The position numbers were made by a program, and so were the translations under genes. A stretch of 64,000 bases of DNA from Martinezella lusitana (lineage in GTDB: Bacteria > Pseudomonadota > Alphaproteobacteria > Rhizobiales > Rhizobiaceae): the NCBI RefSeq assembly GCF_900094565.1, contig NZ_FMAF01000030.1, forward strand, positions 19,694 to 83,693, written 5' to 3'. Each line of letters opens with the position of its first letter. The first letter of the stretch is position 1. The notes under the pieces were generated by a model. That model ran no database searches. It was given only the letters and a program-made list of their open reading frames with translations, and was not told the origin of the DNA. Below, in pieces: positions 54,864-63,705 of the stretch.

Positions 54864-55727
54864 ATGTCGGACAAACCTATAGACGAACTCAGCGGCGTCG
54901 AAACAACGGGCCATGAGTGGGACGGCATCCGCGAACTCAACAATCCCATGCCCCGATGGTGGGTGTGGACATTCTATGCCACGATCCTCTGGGCCGTCGG
55001 CTATGCCATCGCCTATCCCTCCATACCCCTGATCAGGGATACCACCAAAGGACTGATCGGGTTCTCAAGCCGGGCTGAACTGCAGCACGAAATGAACAAC
55101 GCCAAGATTGAGCAGGCTCGCCTCGATGTTCTGATCGCCGCGAAATCCGTTGAAGAAATCGATGCCGACCCAACGCTGCGTGAGTTTGCAATTGCAGGCG
55201 GCGCCTCGGCCTTCAAGGTCAATTGCGCGCCGTGTCATGGCTCCGGTGCCACCGGCGCTCCGGGGTTTCCCAATCTAAACGACGACGATTGGCTATGGGG
55301 CGGCAGTCTTCCCGCCATTCAACAGACAATCGCTCATGGCATCCGCTTCGATGCCGATCCCGAGACGCATGTCTCTGAGATGCCCGCCTTCGGTGATGTA
55401 CTCGAACGCACCCAGATACGCCAGGTAGCCGCTTACATTTGGGCCTTGACCAACACAGTTTCCGATCCGGCAGCGGCCGACGCCGGCAAGCAGGTATTCC
55501 TCGACAATTGCGCCGTCTGTCATGGCGAAGACGACAGGGGAAAACAGGAGTTTGGCGCACCAAATCTCGCCGACGCGATCTGGCTTAAGGGGCGAGGGGA
55601 GCAAGCGATCATCCGCCAGGTGACCCTGCCCAAACACGGCGTTATGCCAGCTTGGTCTGCCCGGCTGGGCGAAACCACCGTGAAGGAGTTGACGGTGTTT
55701 GTTCATTCCTTGGGCGGTGGAAAATAG
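54864..55727 (+). CDS. fixP: FixP, cbb3 oxidase di-heme cytochrome c subunit
   Basis: A 287-residue di-heme cytochrome c. The N-terminal segment (MPRWWVWTFYATILWAVGYA) is the membrane anchor; two CXXCH sites are present (NCAPCHGSGATGAPGF and NCAVCHGEDDRGKQE), with methionine ligands in VSEMPAFGD and GVMPAW. It receives electrons from the bc1 complex. One base after the fixQ stop. Last gene of the operon. Confidence 0.97.
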   Translation: MSDKPIDELSGVETTGHEWDGIRELNNPMPRWWVWTFYATILWAVGYAIAYPSIPLIRDTTKGLIGFSSRAELQHEMNNAKIEQARLDVLIAAKSVEEIDADPTLREFAIAGGASAFKVNCAPCHGSGATGAPGFPNLNDDDWLWGGSLPAIQQTIAHGIRFDADPETHVSEMPAFGDVLERTQIRQVAAYIWALTNTVSDPAAADAGKQVFLDNCAVCHGEDDRGKQEFGAPNLADAIWLKGRGEQAIIRQVTLPKHGVMPAWSARLGETTVKELTVFVHSLGGGK

Positions 55728-55880
55728 AAAAGAAAAATCACGAATTCACGTGCATCACAATCTTTATGGCCTGATGGCGATACGGTCAGCAGTCGATCAC
55801 GATCTTGTCTCTCTACGCAATGCGGTTGCGTTCGGACAGCCAGAAAACTTGCTCGTAGAACTGAAAAAGTTAGCAGCGTT

Positions 55881-55894
55881 TTGATTTCACTCAA
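55881..55894 (+). promoter_or_regulatory. anaerobox upstream of fixG
   Basis: TTGATTTCACTCAA, one mismatch from TTGAT-N4-ATCAA. It lies about 210 bases before fixG, farther than usual, implying an untranslated leader of about 170 bases. Confidence 0.65.
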
Positions 55895-55920
55895 CGATCG
55901 CAAGCTAGCAAGCTGCTATT

Positions 55921-56045
55921 CTCCGGGCCTGGAGGACGTCCCTTCGTGCTGTGGCTCGTAGTTCCTCCGGGCCACACCCCCCTCCCGGAGTGTGGCTCTC
56001 CTTTTGATTGAGCCGATAGGCTTGCTTTTTCTCTCCCGGACTTGC
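55921..56045 (+). repeat. structured leader upstream of fixG
   Basis: CTCCGGGCC occurs at 55921 and 55965, and TGTGGCTC at 55950 and 55991, as if a 44-base unit were duplicated. CTCCGGG (55965-55971) pairs with CCCGGAG (55984-55990), and GCCACAC (55971-55977) with GTGTGGC (55990-55996), giving interleaved stems of pseudoknot geometry. No gene is seen in 55728-56103. Confidence 0.5.
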
Positions 56046-56103
56046 GTCGAGAACGCTTGGTTCGTCAAATGCAGGATGAGGATCATCAACAGGATGGTAT
56101 GCG

Positions 56104-57678
56104 ATGATCCTCACCATAGCTCCCATGACAGGTGACGATCGCATCGAACGGACAGGCGCCGACGACGTTGGTGTCCGGCGCAACCGTCAGCCGCTTTATG
56201 CCGCGCGAAAGAAAGTGTTTCCAAAGCGAGCGCAGGGTCGGTTCCGGCGATTCAAATGGATCATCATGCTGATCACGCTCGGCATCTACCATCTTTCTCC
56301 GTGGATTCGCTGGGACCGAGGTCCATATGCGCCCGACCAGGCGATTCTCATCGACCTCGCCTCTCGTCGCTTCTTCTTCTTTTTCATCGAGATATGGCCA
56401 CAGGAGTTCTTCTATGTGGCCGGTCTGCTTGTCATGGCTGGCTTTGGCCTGTTTCTCGTAACGTCGGCGGTGGGGCGGGCATGGTGTGGTTATGCCTGTC
56501 CACAGACGGTATGGGTCGATGTCTTCCTTGTCGTGGAACGCGCGATCGAAGGTGATCGCAACGCGCGCATGAAACTCGATGCGAGTCCCTGGACACCGGA
56601 CAAGATTGCAAAGCGGGTCGCCATACATGGCATATGGGTTCTTATCGGCGTCCTCACAGGCGGCGTATGGATCTTCTATTTCGCGGATGCGCCATCCCTT
56701 GCTGTTGCCTTATTCAAGGGCCAGGCGCCGGCCGTCGCCTATGCCACGGTCGCCCTTCTCACCTCGACCACTTACATTCTTGGCGGGCTGATGAGGGAAC
56801 AGGTCTGCACCTACATGTGTCCGTGGCCCCGCATCCAGGGCGCGATGCTGGACGAAAATTCCCTCGTCGTGACCTACAACGACTGGCGCGGTGAGCCGCG
56901 CTCCCGTCACGCCAAAAAAGCCCAAGCGGCGGGCCTGGCTACCGGCGATTGCGTGGACTGCAACGCTTGCGTTGCCGTCTGTCCGATGGGGATAGATATC
57001 CGCGACGGTCAGCAAATGGAATGCATCACCTGCGCCTTGTGCATCGACGCCTGCGACGGTGTGATGAATAAGCTCGATAAGCCACGCGGCGTGATCTCCT
57101 ATGCGACGCTAAGCGAGTATGCCGCGAACATGAACCTGGCGACGAATGGTGGCGCGAGCCCTGTGCAACCGCATCTCGTGCGAAACGCCGATGGCGACTT
57201 CATCGAGAATATCCAGCACTTCAACTGGCGCGTGATCTTCAGGCCGCGCGTTCTTTTCTATGCGGCTGTTTGGGCAGCGATCGGGGTGGCGATGCTCGTG
57301 CATTTGGCGCTCCGGGAGCGGCTGGAACTGAACGTGGTTCACGACCGCAATCCGCAATATGTCCTGGAGTCCGATGGATCGATCCGCAACGGCTATACGC
57401 TTCGCGTGCTCAATATGGTGCCGATGCCGAGGAGAATCGATATCCGACTGGACGGCGCGGAGGGAGCGACGATGAAGATCCCCGAACTCTCGAAGGAGGA
57501 AGGCCGGCACTTCACTGTCGATGTGGATCCGGACGCGGCCACCTCGCTCAAAGTGTTCGTCACGCAAAAGGCCAAGCCGGAAACAATCAAGGAATTCCTG
57601 TTCGTCATAGAGGACGAAAATCATGCGGATCGGGCTACGCACCGGGCCGCCTTCAACGTGCCGGGAGCGCCGAAATGA
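56104..57678 (+). CDS. fixG: FixG, iron-sulfur membrane protein for cbb3 assembly
   Basis: A 524-residue protein (CcoG type) with about five membrane helices and two ferredoxin-like clusters, CVDCNACVAVCPMG and CITCALCIDACD, plus WCGYACPQTVW and CTYMCPWPRIQG. It is thought to reduce copper for cbb3 oxidase assembly. The C-terminal periplasmic domain is Ig-like. Start could be 56104 or 56125. It overlaps fixH by ATGA. Confidence 0.96.
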   Translation: MILTIAPMTGDDRIERTGADDVGVRRNRQPLYAARKKVFPKRAQGRFRRFKWIIMLITLGIYHLSPWIRWDRGPYAPDQAILIDLASRRFFFFFIEIWPQEFFYVAGLLVMAGFGLFLVTSAVGRAWCGYACPQTVWVDVFLVVERAIEGDRNARMKLDASPWTPDKIAKRVAIHGIWVLIGVLTGGVWIFYFADAPSLAVALFKGQAPAVAYATVALLTSTTYILGGLMREQVCTYMCPWPRIQGAMLDENSLVVTYNDWRGEPRSRHAKKAQAAGLATGDCVDCNACVAVCPMGIDIRDGQQMECITCALCIDACDGVMNKLDKPRGVISYATLSEYAANMNLATNGGASPVQPHLVRNADGDFIENIQHFNWRVIFRPRVLFYAAVWAAIGVAMLVHLALRERLELNVVHDRNPQYVLESDGSIRNGYTLRVLNMVPMPRRIDIRLDGAEGATMKIPELSKEEGRHFTVDVDPDAATSLKVFVTQKAKPETIKEFLFVIEDENHADRATHRAAFNVPGAPK

Positions 57679-58169
57679 GAAGCCAAGTTATCACCGGAGG
57701 TCCCTTCACCGGCCGCCATATGCTGATCGTCATTGTTGCGTTCTTCGCCGTGGTGATCGGAGTGAACGTGACGATGGCAGTTCTCGCTTCCACGAGCTGG
57801 AGCGGGCTTGTGGTGGAAAATACCTATGTGGCAAGCCAGGAATTCAACGGCAAGGCCGCCGCCATGCGTGCTATGGCGAGCAGCGGCATTTCGGGCGATC
57901 TGTTACTGCGCCGCGATGTCATTCAGTACGATATTCATAACCGTGACGGGTCGCCGGCGGTGGTTGACGACGTGACGCTGACGTTCAGAAGGCCCGTGGG
58001 CGACCGGGAGGACTTCGCGCTTGCACTGACGAAGACAAGCGAAGGCCATTTCGAAGCGAAACATCGCATTGAGGGAGGCGACTGGATCGTGGAAACCGTC
58101 TCGCGCAGAGACGGTGTCACGGTAATGCATGAGGCTAGGCGCATCGACACGGCGGAGTTTGGACAATGA
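57675..58169 (+). CDS. fixH: FixH, cbb3 assembly protein
   Basis: A 164-residue protein with one N-terminal membrane helix (HMLIVIVAFFAVVIGVNVTM) and a periplasmic domain (WSGLVVENTYVASQEFN, GGDWIVETVSRRDG). It is needed for cbb3 oxidase biogenesis; in related bacteria CcoH stays with the complex. The start at 57675 overlaps the fixG stop, and its end overlaps fixI by four bases. Confidence 0.95.
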   Translation: MRSQVITGGPFTGRHMLIVIVAFFAVVIGVNVTMAVLASTSWSGLVVENTYVASQEFNGKAAAMRAMASSGISGDLLLRRDVIQYDIHNRDGSPAVVDDVTLTFRRPVGDREDFALALTKTSEGHFEAKHRIEGGDWIVETVSRRDGVTVMHEARRIDTAEFGQ

Positions 58170-60451
58170 CCTGCTGCACGATGGACGCGGAAAGCGTCAT
58201 GACAACGAGCAATAGCTGCGCCAGTGCCGAGGAGATCGTCCTCGCCAGCCATCCGCTGGGGGAGGGCCTTCGTCAATTGGACCTCAGCGTTCCCGATATG
58301 CACTGTGGCGCTTGCATTTCGACCATTGAACGGTCCTTATGCAGGTTACCCTATGTAACGCGCGCCCGGGTCAACCTGACTGCGCGGCGGGTCAGTTGCA
58401 CCTATGTCGAGCACCTTGATAATGCTGTCGTCGATCCGTCGGGTATTCTGTCCGCGATCACCGAAGCCGGGTACCGGGCGCATATTTTCACTCCCGCCGC
58501 GCCCCAGACGAATAGTCTGCGCAATCAATTGCTCTTGGCCGTTGGTGTCTGCGGCTTTGCCGCAGCCAATATCATGCTGCTCTCGGTATCGGTCTGGTCC
58601 GGTGCAGATGCAGCAACGCGAGACCTGTTTCATTGGATTTCCGCGATGATTACAGCGCCGGCCCTAATTTATGGCGGCCGTTTCTTTTTTCGATCGGCTT
58701 GGAATGCCTTGAAGAATGGGCGCACCAACATGGATGTGCCGATTTCGCTCGCTGTCACGCTCTCCTATGCCGTATCGTTGTGGGAGACGATCCATCACGG
58801 AGAGCATGCATGGTTTGACGCCTCCGTGTCGCTGCTGTTCTTCCTGCTCATTGGCCGCACGCTCGACCACATCATGCGGCAAAAGGCGCGAGCCGCGGTC
58901 AACAGCCTGGCGAGACTTGCGCCACGCGGCGCGCTGGTGATAGCTGCCGATGGGAGCAAGCGCTACACCGCGATTGAAGATATCAGCATCGGTGATCATG
59001 TTTTCATCGCTGCCGGCGAACGCATCCCCGTCGACGGCGCCGTGACCGCAGGTACGAGCGAGCTGGATCTCTCTATTGTCACGGGCGAAAGTATACCAGT
59101 TGCTGTCGCGAACAGCGCGGAGGTGAGATCTGGTGCGATGAACCTCATGGCGTCATTGACCATTCGCGCGACGAAGACGGCGCAAAACTCGCTGCTTGCG
59201 GAAACCATCAACCTTATGGAGGCAGCAGAAGGAGGCAGGGCGCGCTATCGCAGGGTCGCGGATCGTGCAGCCGGCCTTTACGCTCCGGCGGTTCATTTAC
59301 TTGCGCTGCTTTCCTTTCTTGCCTGGGGCTCCCTTGGTGGAGATTGGAAGCATGCCATGCTTGTCGCCGTCGCGGTGCTGATCATCACTTGTCCTTGCGC
59401 GCTTGGTCTAGCAGTGCCGGTCGTCCAGGTTGTTGCCGCAGGCAACCTGTTTCGCCGCGGCATCATGATCAAGGACGGCTCCGCTTTGGAGCGTCTCGCG
59501 GAAATCGATGCCGTCGCGTTTGACAAGACCGGCACGTTGACGATGGGCCAGCCGCGGCTCGTCGAGATGGTGGATGTGGGGTCGGAGGAAAGGGCGATCG
59601 CGGCCGGAATTGCTGCGCATTCCCGCCATCCGCTCTCTCAGGCGTTGCTGCGGAGTGCCGGCGGCAAGGGGCAACGGTTCGACAGCGTCGTCGAGATACC
59701 GGGCGCGGGCCTGGAAGTCGAAACCGCCAGGGGGCTATATCGTCTCGGCCATATGGAGTTCGCTTGTTCGATCCCGCCCCGAGAAGAAAAAGAAGCGGAT
59801 GACTCGCTCTCCGAGGTCGTTCTGTCGAGGAACGGTATCGCACTTGCCCGATTCTATTTCGAAGACACGCTTCGCCCCGGAGTAGCCGTAGCCATTCGTC
59901 AGCTCGGTCTTGCAGGGCTGCAGACGATGATCCTGTCTGGCGATCGGCAAGCCGTCGTCGAGTCGACAGCGCGGCTATTGCATGTGGATCGCTGGATTGC
60001 GGAATTGGATCCGAAACAGAAAGTGGAAGAGTGCACACGCTTGGCCGAGGCGGGCAACAAGGTCATGATGGTTGGTGACGGCATCAACGATGCGCCGGCA
60101 CTTACGGCGGCGCATGTGTCGATGGCTCCCGCGACTGCGTCCGACATTGGCCGACAGGCGGCAGACCTGGTTTTCCTGAATGACCGTCTCGACGCGGTTC
60201 CGGAGGCGATCTGCGTCGCGCGGCGCGCGGCAGCTTTGATCCGTCAGAACTTCGCCCTTGCCATCGGTTACAATGTGCTCGCTGTTCCCATCGCTATCGC
60301 GGGCTATGCGACGCCGCTTATCGCCGCCGTCGCCATGTCGTCGTCTTCGCTGATCGTCGTGACGAATGCATTGCGACTCAACCACTGGAATCGGCGGGAG
60401 CAACTTAGGCATGATGGCAAACATGCAGCCTCAGCAGGAGGGTCCATATGA
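58166..60451 (+). CDS. fixI: FixI, P1B-type copper ATPase
   Basis: A 761-residue copper-exporting ATPase that supplies copper to the cbb3 oxidase. An N-terminal heavy-metal domain (DMHCGACISTIE near residue 48), then membrane helices, the actuator LSIVTGESIPV, the membrane metal site TCPCALGLAVP, the phosphorylation site FDKTGTLTMGQ, and the hinge GDGINDAPALTAAH. A cysteine-rich N-tip (MTCCTM) is also present. Overlaps fixH and fixS by four bases each. Confidence 0.97.
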   Translation: MTCCTMDAESVMTTSNSCASAEEIVLASHPLGEGLRQLDLSVPDMHCGACISTIERSLCRLPYVTRARVNLTARRVSCTYVEHLDNAVVDPSGILSAITEAGYRAHIFTPAAPQTNSLRNQLLLAVGVCGFAAANIMLLSVSVWSGADAATRDLFHWISAMITAPALIYGGRFFFRSAWNALKNGRTNMDVPISLAVTLSYAVSLWETIHHGEHAWFDASVSLLFFLLIGRTLDHIMRQKARAAVNSLARLAPRGALVIAADGSKRYTAIEDISIGDHVFIAAGERIPVDGAVTAGTSELDLSIVTGESIPVAVANSAEVRSGAMNLMASLTIRATKTAQNSLLAETINLMEAAEGGRARYRRVADRAAGLYAPAVHLLALLSFLAWGSLGGDWKHAMLVAVAVLIITCPCALGLAVPVVQVVAAGNLFRRGIMIKDGSALERLAEIDAVAFDKTGTLTMGQPRLVEMVDVGSEERAIAAGIAAHSRHPLSQALLRSAGGKGQRFDSVVEIPGAGLEVETARGLYRLGHMEFACSIPPREEKEADDSLSEVVLSRNGIALARFYFEDTLRPGVAVAIRQLGLAGLQTMILSGDRQAVVESTARLLHVDRWIAELDPKQKVEECTRLAEAGNKVMMVGDGINDAPALTAAHVSMAPATASDIGRQAADLVFLNDRLDAVPEAICVARRAAALIRQNFALAIGYNVLAVPIAIAGYATPLIAAVAMSSSSLIVVTNALRLNHWNRREQLRHDGKHAASAGGSI

Positions 60452-60726
60452 ATATGCTGATCTATTTGATCCCGCTGGCATTGTTCATGGGTACGCTCGG
60501 GCTGGGAGGCTTTCTGTGGTCGCTAAAGAGCGGACAGTATGATGATTTGGAAGGGGCTTCGTGGCGCATCTTAGTGAGTGAGGATAATGCGCCCGAGGGG
60601 GCGCAACAATCGACAAGCGCCAGTGCAGATGACCCGACGAAACTGCTAAATTCCCAACTGCCTGGAATCCACAGACGGTCTTACACGAAGAGGTTTTTCC
60701 GAAATGATGATTCGAAACCGCGTTGA
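60448..60726 (+). CDS. fixS: FixS, small cbb3 assembly protein with long tail
   Basis: The first 50 residues are typical FixS: one helix (MLIYLIPLALFMGTLGLGGF), LWSLKSGQYDDLEGASWRIL. Most FixS/CcoS proteins end near residue 50-60, whereas here the frame continues to residue 92 with a polar, arginine-rich tail (KLLNSQLPGIHRRSYTKRFF). The tail probably arose by loss of the usual stop or a frameshift. The core should still act in cbb3 assembly. Overlaps fixI by four bases. Confidence 0.92.
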   Translation: MNMLIYLIPLALFMGTLGLGGFLWSLKSGQYDDLEGASWRILVSEDNAPEGAQQSTSASADDPTKLLNSQLPGIHRRSYTKRFFRNDDSKPR

Positions 60727-60935
60727 ATTGCGCGAGGCTTTCTGCCCGGATAATCCAACACGTCTCATGCCAAACGTCATTCAAGTGACTGAAACGTTGC
60801 GAAATTGCCACACAAGGCCAGGGTTTGTCTGCGACAGGCAGTCCAATTTTCTTTAGTTGAGCCGCCTCAAATCCTGACGTGCCAGCCGATGTTACTGCTC
60901 CTCGATTCACGAATTTCAGATCGAAGGAGACAAGA

Positions 60936-61616
60936 ATGACTTCCAAGGACATCATACGGGTCATCATCGCTACTGCAATATTGGGTATCGTGAGCACCGC
61001 GCACGCTGCCGATCTGACGACACCACCAAGTAGGGCTCCCATTCCCGCGGCAGCCAACAGAAACCCATGGCAGATGCGGCTGCGCGCGCTTGGTGTGATC
61101 ACTACTGACTCTGGGCGCGTCGACGGCTTGCCGGGTTCGGATCTTTCCTTTTCGGACACGGTCGTGCCGGAATTCGACATCTCGTATTTCTTCACCGAGA
61201 ATATCGCCGCTGAACTCATCCTGGGCACAACCTACGCTAAGGTGCATGGCGGCGGCTCGATTTCAGCGCTCGGCGAGATCGGCAAGACTTGGCTGCTGCC
61301 GCCAACGCTCACCCTACAATACCATTTCACCGACCTTGGCGCTTTTCGGCCATATGTCGGCGCCGGCCTCAACTATACGCTGTTTTACAACCAGTCGGGA
61401 AAAAGTGCTCGCAGCCTTGATGTCAAGAACTCCTTCGGTGTCGCGCTCCAGGCCGGCTTCGACTATATGATCGACGATCACTGGGGTGTGAACGTCGACG
61501 CCAAAAAGATCTTCCTAAGGCCTGATTTCGACGCCAACGTCGGCGGGGCCAACGTCAGCGGCAAGGCCAGGCTCGATCCATGGCTGCTTGGCGCGGGCGT
61601 AACCTATCGTTTCTAG
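60936..61616 (+). CDS. OmpW-family outer membrane protein
   Basis: A 226-residue eight-stranded barrel protein. Signal peptide (SKDIIRVIIATAILGIVSTA, cleaved after HA), then PWQMRLRALGVITTDSGRVD, VPEFDISYFFTENIAAELIL, LTLQYHFTDLGAFRPYVGAG and the C-terminal LDPWLLGAGVTYRF ending in Phe. AAGGAGA precedes ATG 60936. OmpW proteins pass small hydrophobic compounds; in some rhizobia they respond to low oxygen, which would suit its place after fixGHIS. Confidence 0.9.
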   Translation: MTSKDIIRVIIATAILGIVSTAHAADLTTPPSRAPIPAAANRNPWQMRLRALGVITTDSGRVDGLPGSDLSFSDTVVPEFDISYFFTENIAAELILGTTYAKVHGGGSISALGEIGKTWLLPPTLTLQYHFTDLGAFRPYVGAGLNYTLFYNQSGKSARSLDVKNSFGVALQAGFDYMIDDHWGVNVDAKKIFLRPDFDANVGGANVSGKARLDPWLLGAGVTYRF

Positions 61617-61847
61617 GCCCTCATAAAATCGCTTGGTGTTTAGCGACTTGCGTCATCCAAGGCTCGACCAGCGTTTGGATGGCGTTGGCGTTAGTGATGC
61701 TGGGTACGTGCATGCCGACTTGGTCATCAACTTTATGAGAAGATCAAGGTCAACTCGAAGTGGAGTAACTTGAGAAATGGACAAATTCGCAAGCAAGTCA
61801 CAGCACCGCCGAGCACCCAAAGAGTTCACTTGAGCCTCGTATCCAGG

Positions 61848-61960
61848 TGCGGCCCGAATTCTGCTCGTACGAATATCGCACGACATCGACGCCGAGGCGC
61901 AAAAGGAGGGGCTGGATTACGTAGTCGCAAATGCCCGTAAGGGGGCGATCTCTATATGCC
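61848..61960 (+). pseudogene. thiC C-terminal remnant
   Basis: Short pieces in two or three frames resemble the ThiC C-terminus: CGP, PEFCSYE, then ISHDIDAEAQKEGLD. ThiC normally ends with a CGPKFCSM cluster motif followed by a similar helix. Only about 35 codons remain and frameshifts separate them. The position directly before thiO matches the thiCOSGE order. The rest of 61617-61969 shows nothing clear. Confidence 0.5.
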
Positions 61961-61969
61961 TATGGGAGC

Positions 61970-62956
61970 ATGACATTGCGGGTTCTCGTTAAGGGCGCCG
62001 GAATTGCCGGCCTAACAGTAGCACGTCAACTGTGCGCGCGCGGCGCTCACGTAACAGTCTCCGACCCGCATCTTGGATTCGGGCGCTCTGCATCCTGGCT
62101 CGCCGGCGGCATGCTGGCGCCCTGGTGCGAGCGGGTAAACGCCGACGAGAGAGTAATGACGTTGGGGAAAATGGCCGTGGAATGGTGGGATGCCGTCCTG
62201 CCCGGCCAAGTCATTCATAAAGGGACACTGGTCGCCGCACCTCAGCGGGATTCGGGCGAACTCGGCCGCTTTGCGGCCCGTACGTCTGGGTATGAATGGT
62301 TGGACGAAGATGGCATAGCCGAGCTGGATCCCGCCCTTGCACAGCGTTTTCGCAGGGGTCTGTTCTTCCAACATGAAGCTCATCTGAACCCCCGTCAGGC
62401 GCTACGGACGTTGAAAGAGCTGCTGTCGGCAGCAGGCGTCGTCTTTACTAGCGATGATGTGAGCGAAGACGATTTCCCAGATATCGTTGATTGCACCGGT
62501 GCTGCCCGCATCGGGCAAAGTCGCGATCTGCGCGGCGTGCGCGGCGAAATGCTCTATCTGCATACAGAGGAGGTCATGCTCGCCAGGCCTATCCGCCTGC
62601 TGCATCCTCGCTTTCCCGTCTATGTCGTCCCTCGCGGCGAAGGCCTGTTTATGGTCGGGGCGACGATGATCGAGACGGAATTCGACGGGGCGATCACCGC
62701 ACGCTCGACGATGGAACTGCTGAACGCAGCCTATACACTGCATCCGGCCTTTGCGGACGCCACCGTGGTCGAAACTGGCGCCGGCATCCGCCCGGCCTTT
62801 CCCGACAATTTTCCGCGCGTGATGCGGGACGGCAGAGTCATCCACGTGAACGGCCTTTATCGCCACGGTTTTCTGCTGGCGCCCACAATGGCGGCCGAAG
62901 CGGCCGATCTCGTCTTTTCCGATCGGACGAAGCAAAGGAGTTTCCAATGCACCTGA
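61970..62956 (+). CDS. thiO: ThiO, glycine oxidase for thiamine thiazole synthesis
   Basis: A 328-residue FAD-dependent oxidase that makes the imine used in thiazole formation. Dinucleotide-binding VKGAGIAGLTVARQLCARGA, then GRSASWLAGGMLAPW, GEMLYLHTEEV and the C-terminal VIHVNGLYRHGFLLAPTMAA are typical of alphaproteobacterial ThiO. The ATG at 61970 is chosen over 61931 for its family-like N-terminus. It overlaps thiS. Intact in a locus where thiC and thiG are broken. Confidence 0.92.
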   Translation: MTLRVLVKGAGIAGLTVARQLCARGAHVTVSDPHLGFGRSASWLAGGMLAPWCERVNADERVMTLGKMAVEWWDAVLPGQVIHKGTLVAAPQRDSGELGRFAARTSGYEWLDEDGIAELDPALAQRFRRGLFFQHEAHLNPRQALRTLKELLSAAGVVFTSDDVSEDDFPDIVDCTGAARIGQSRDLRGVRGEMLYLHTEEVMLARPIRLLHPRFPVYVVPRGEGLFMVGATMIETEFDGAITARSTMELLNAAYTLHPAFADATVVETGAGIRPAFPDNFPRVMRDGRVIHVNGLYRHGFLLAPTMAAEAADLVFSDRTKQRSFQCT

Positions 62957-63144
62957 TCATCAATGGCGAAACGCAGTCCATCGCCGCTAAGACGCTTTCG
63001 CAGCTTTTGGCCGCACTCGACCATGAAGGCGACTGGCTGGCAACAGCCGCCAACGGCGAACTGGTTCATCGCGAAGATCGCGACGAACATATTTTCGCCG
63101 ACTATGACAGGATCGAGATACTGACACCCATGCAAGGAGGCTGA
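62947..63144 (+). CDS. thiS: ThiS, sulfur carrier protein
   Basis: A 65-residue ubiquitin-like sulfur carrier ending in the essential Gly-Gly (TPMQGG). MHLIINGETQSIAAKTLSQL is the usual N-terminus. It overlaps the thiO 3' end by 10 bases, with AAAGGAG upstream of its ATG. Confidence 0.93.
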   Translation: MHLIINGETQSIAAKTLSQLLAALDHEGDWLATAANGELVHREDRDEHIFADYDRIEILTPMQGG

Positions 63145-63146
63145 TC

Positions 63147-63256
63147 GTGCTCGATCTCTATGGAAGCCAGATTGGGTCACCCTGCTGCTCGGCACCGCCC
63201 GCTATCCCTCGCCAGCCGTCCTAGCCCATGCGGTCACGCGCGCCGCAGAGTCTTGA
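63147..63256 (+). pseudogene. thiG 5' remnant, frameshifted
   Basis: A GTG at 63147 behind AAGGAGG opens with LDLYGSQIG, the ThiG N-terminus. One frameshift later the sequence reads LLLGTARYPSPAVLAHAV, the ThiG active-site beginning, and stops at 63256. The remaining 220 codons are absent. Thiazole synthase therefore cannot be made from this copy. Confidence 0.8.
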
Positions 63257-63705
63257 TCGCATCGGGGATCGAAGGCGCGAATCGGCAGCATAGCGCTTGT
63301 GGTGATCGTCGGCTGACTGTGGAACGCGTCGCCGGTCTTCGAGAACGGGGCGGATAGTGCTGCAGTGGTGAGGGATACTCTATTGCATGCGAATCCTAAG
63401 CTGAACCAGGCGATGGATCGGAGTAAAGAGGCCTAGAGGTGCCCTAAACAACATCGCGCATTGGGAGCCGAAGCGCCGAGACACTGCACCCATGCCTGAA
63501 ACGAAAAAATTTTGAACCAGCAAACAAAATGGACGCTGCGGCAAAATTCGGGATGCGTGGCTAACGACACGTCACGGTTAATCTTTTAGAAAATAAGCAT
63601 AATCGCAGTGCAGTTAAGAGAGAAATGCAGGACAGGTCTAGATCATGTCCCAGGACGTGGTGTAGCTTAGACGACCACGGCTCATCCCAGAGGGTCGGAT
63701 GAGTA
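63257..63705. other. 450-base region between thiG remnant and IS256 transposase
   Basis: No gene recognised. A short open frame (ends near 63435 with NPKLNQAMDRSKEA) may be the tail of a deleted gene. The right part should include the end of the IS256-type element, but its inverted repeat was not identified. Confidence 0.35.
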
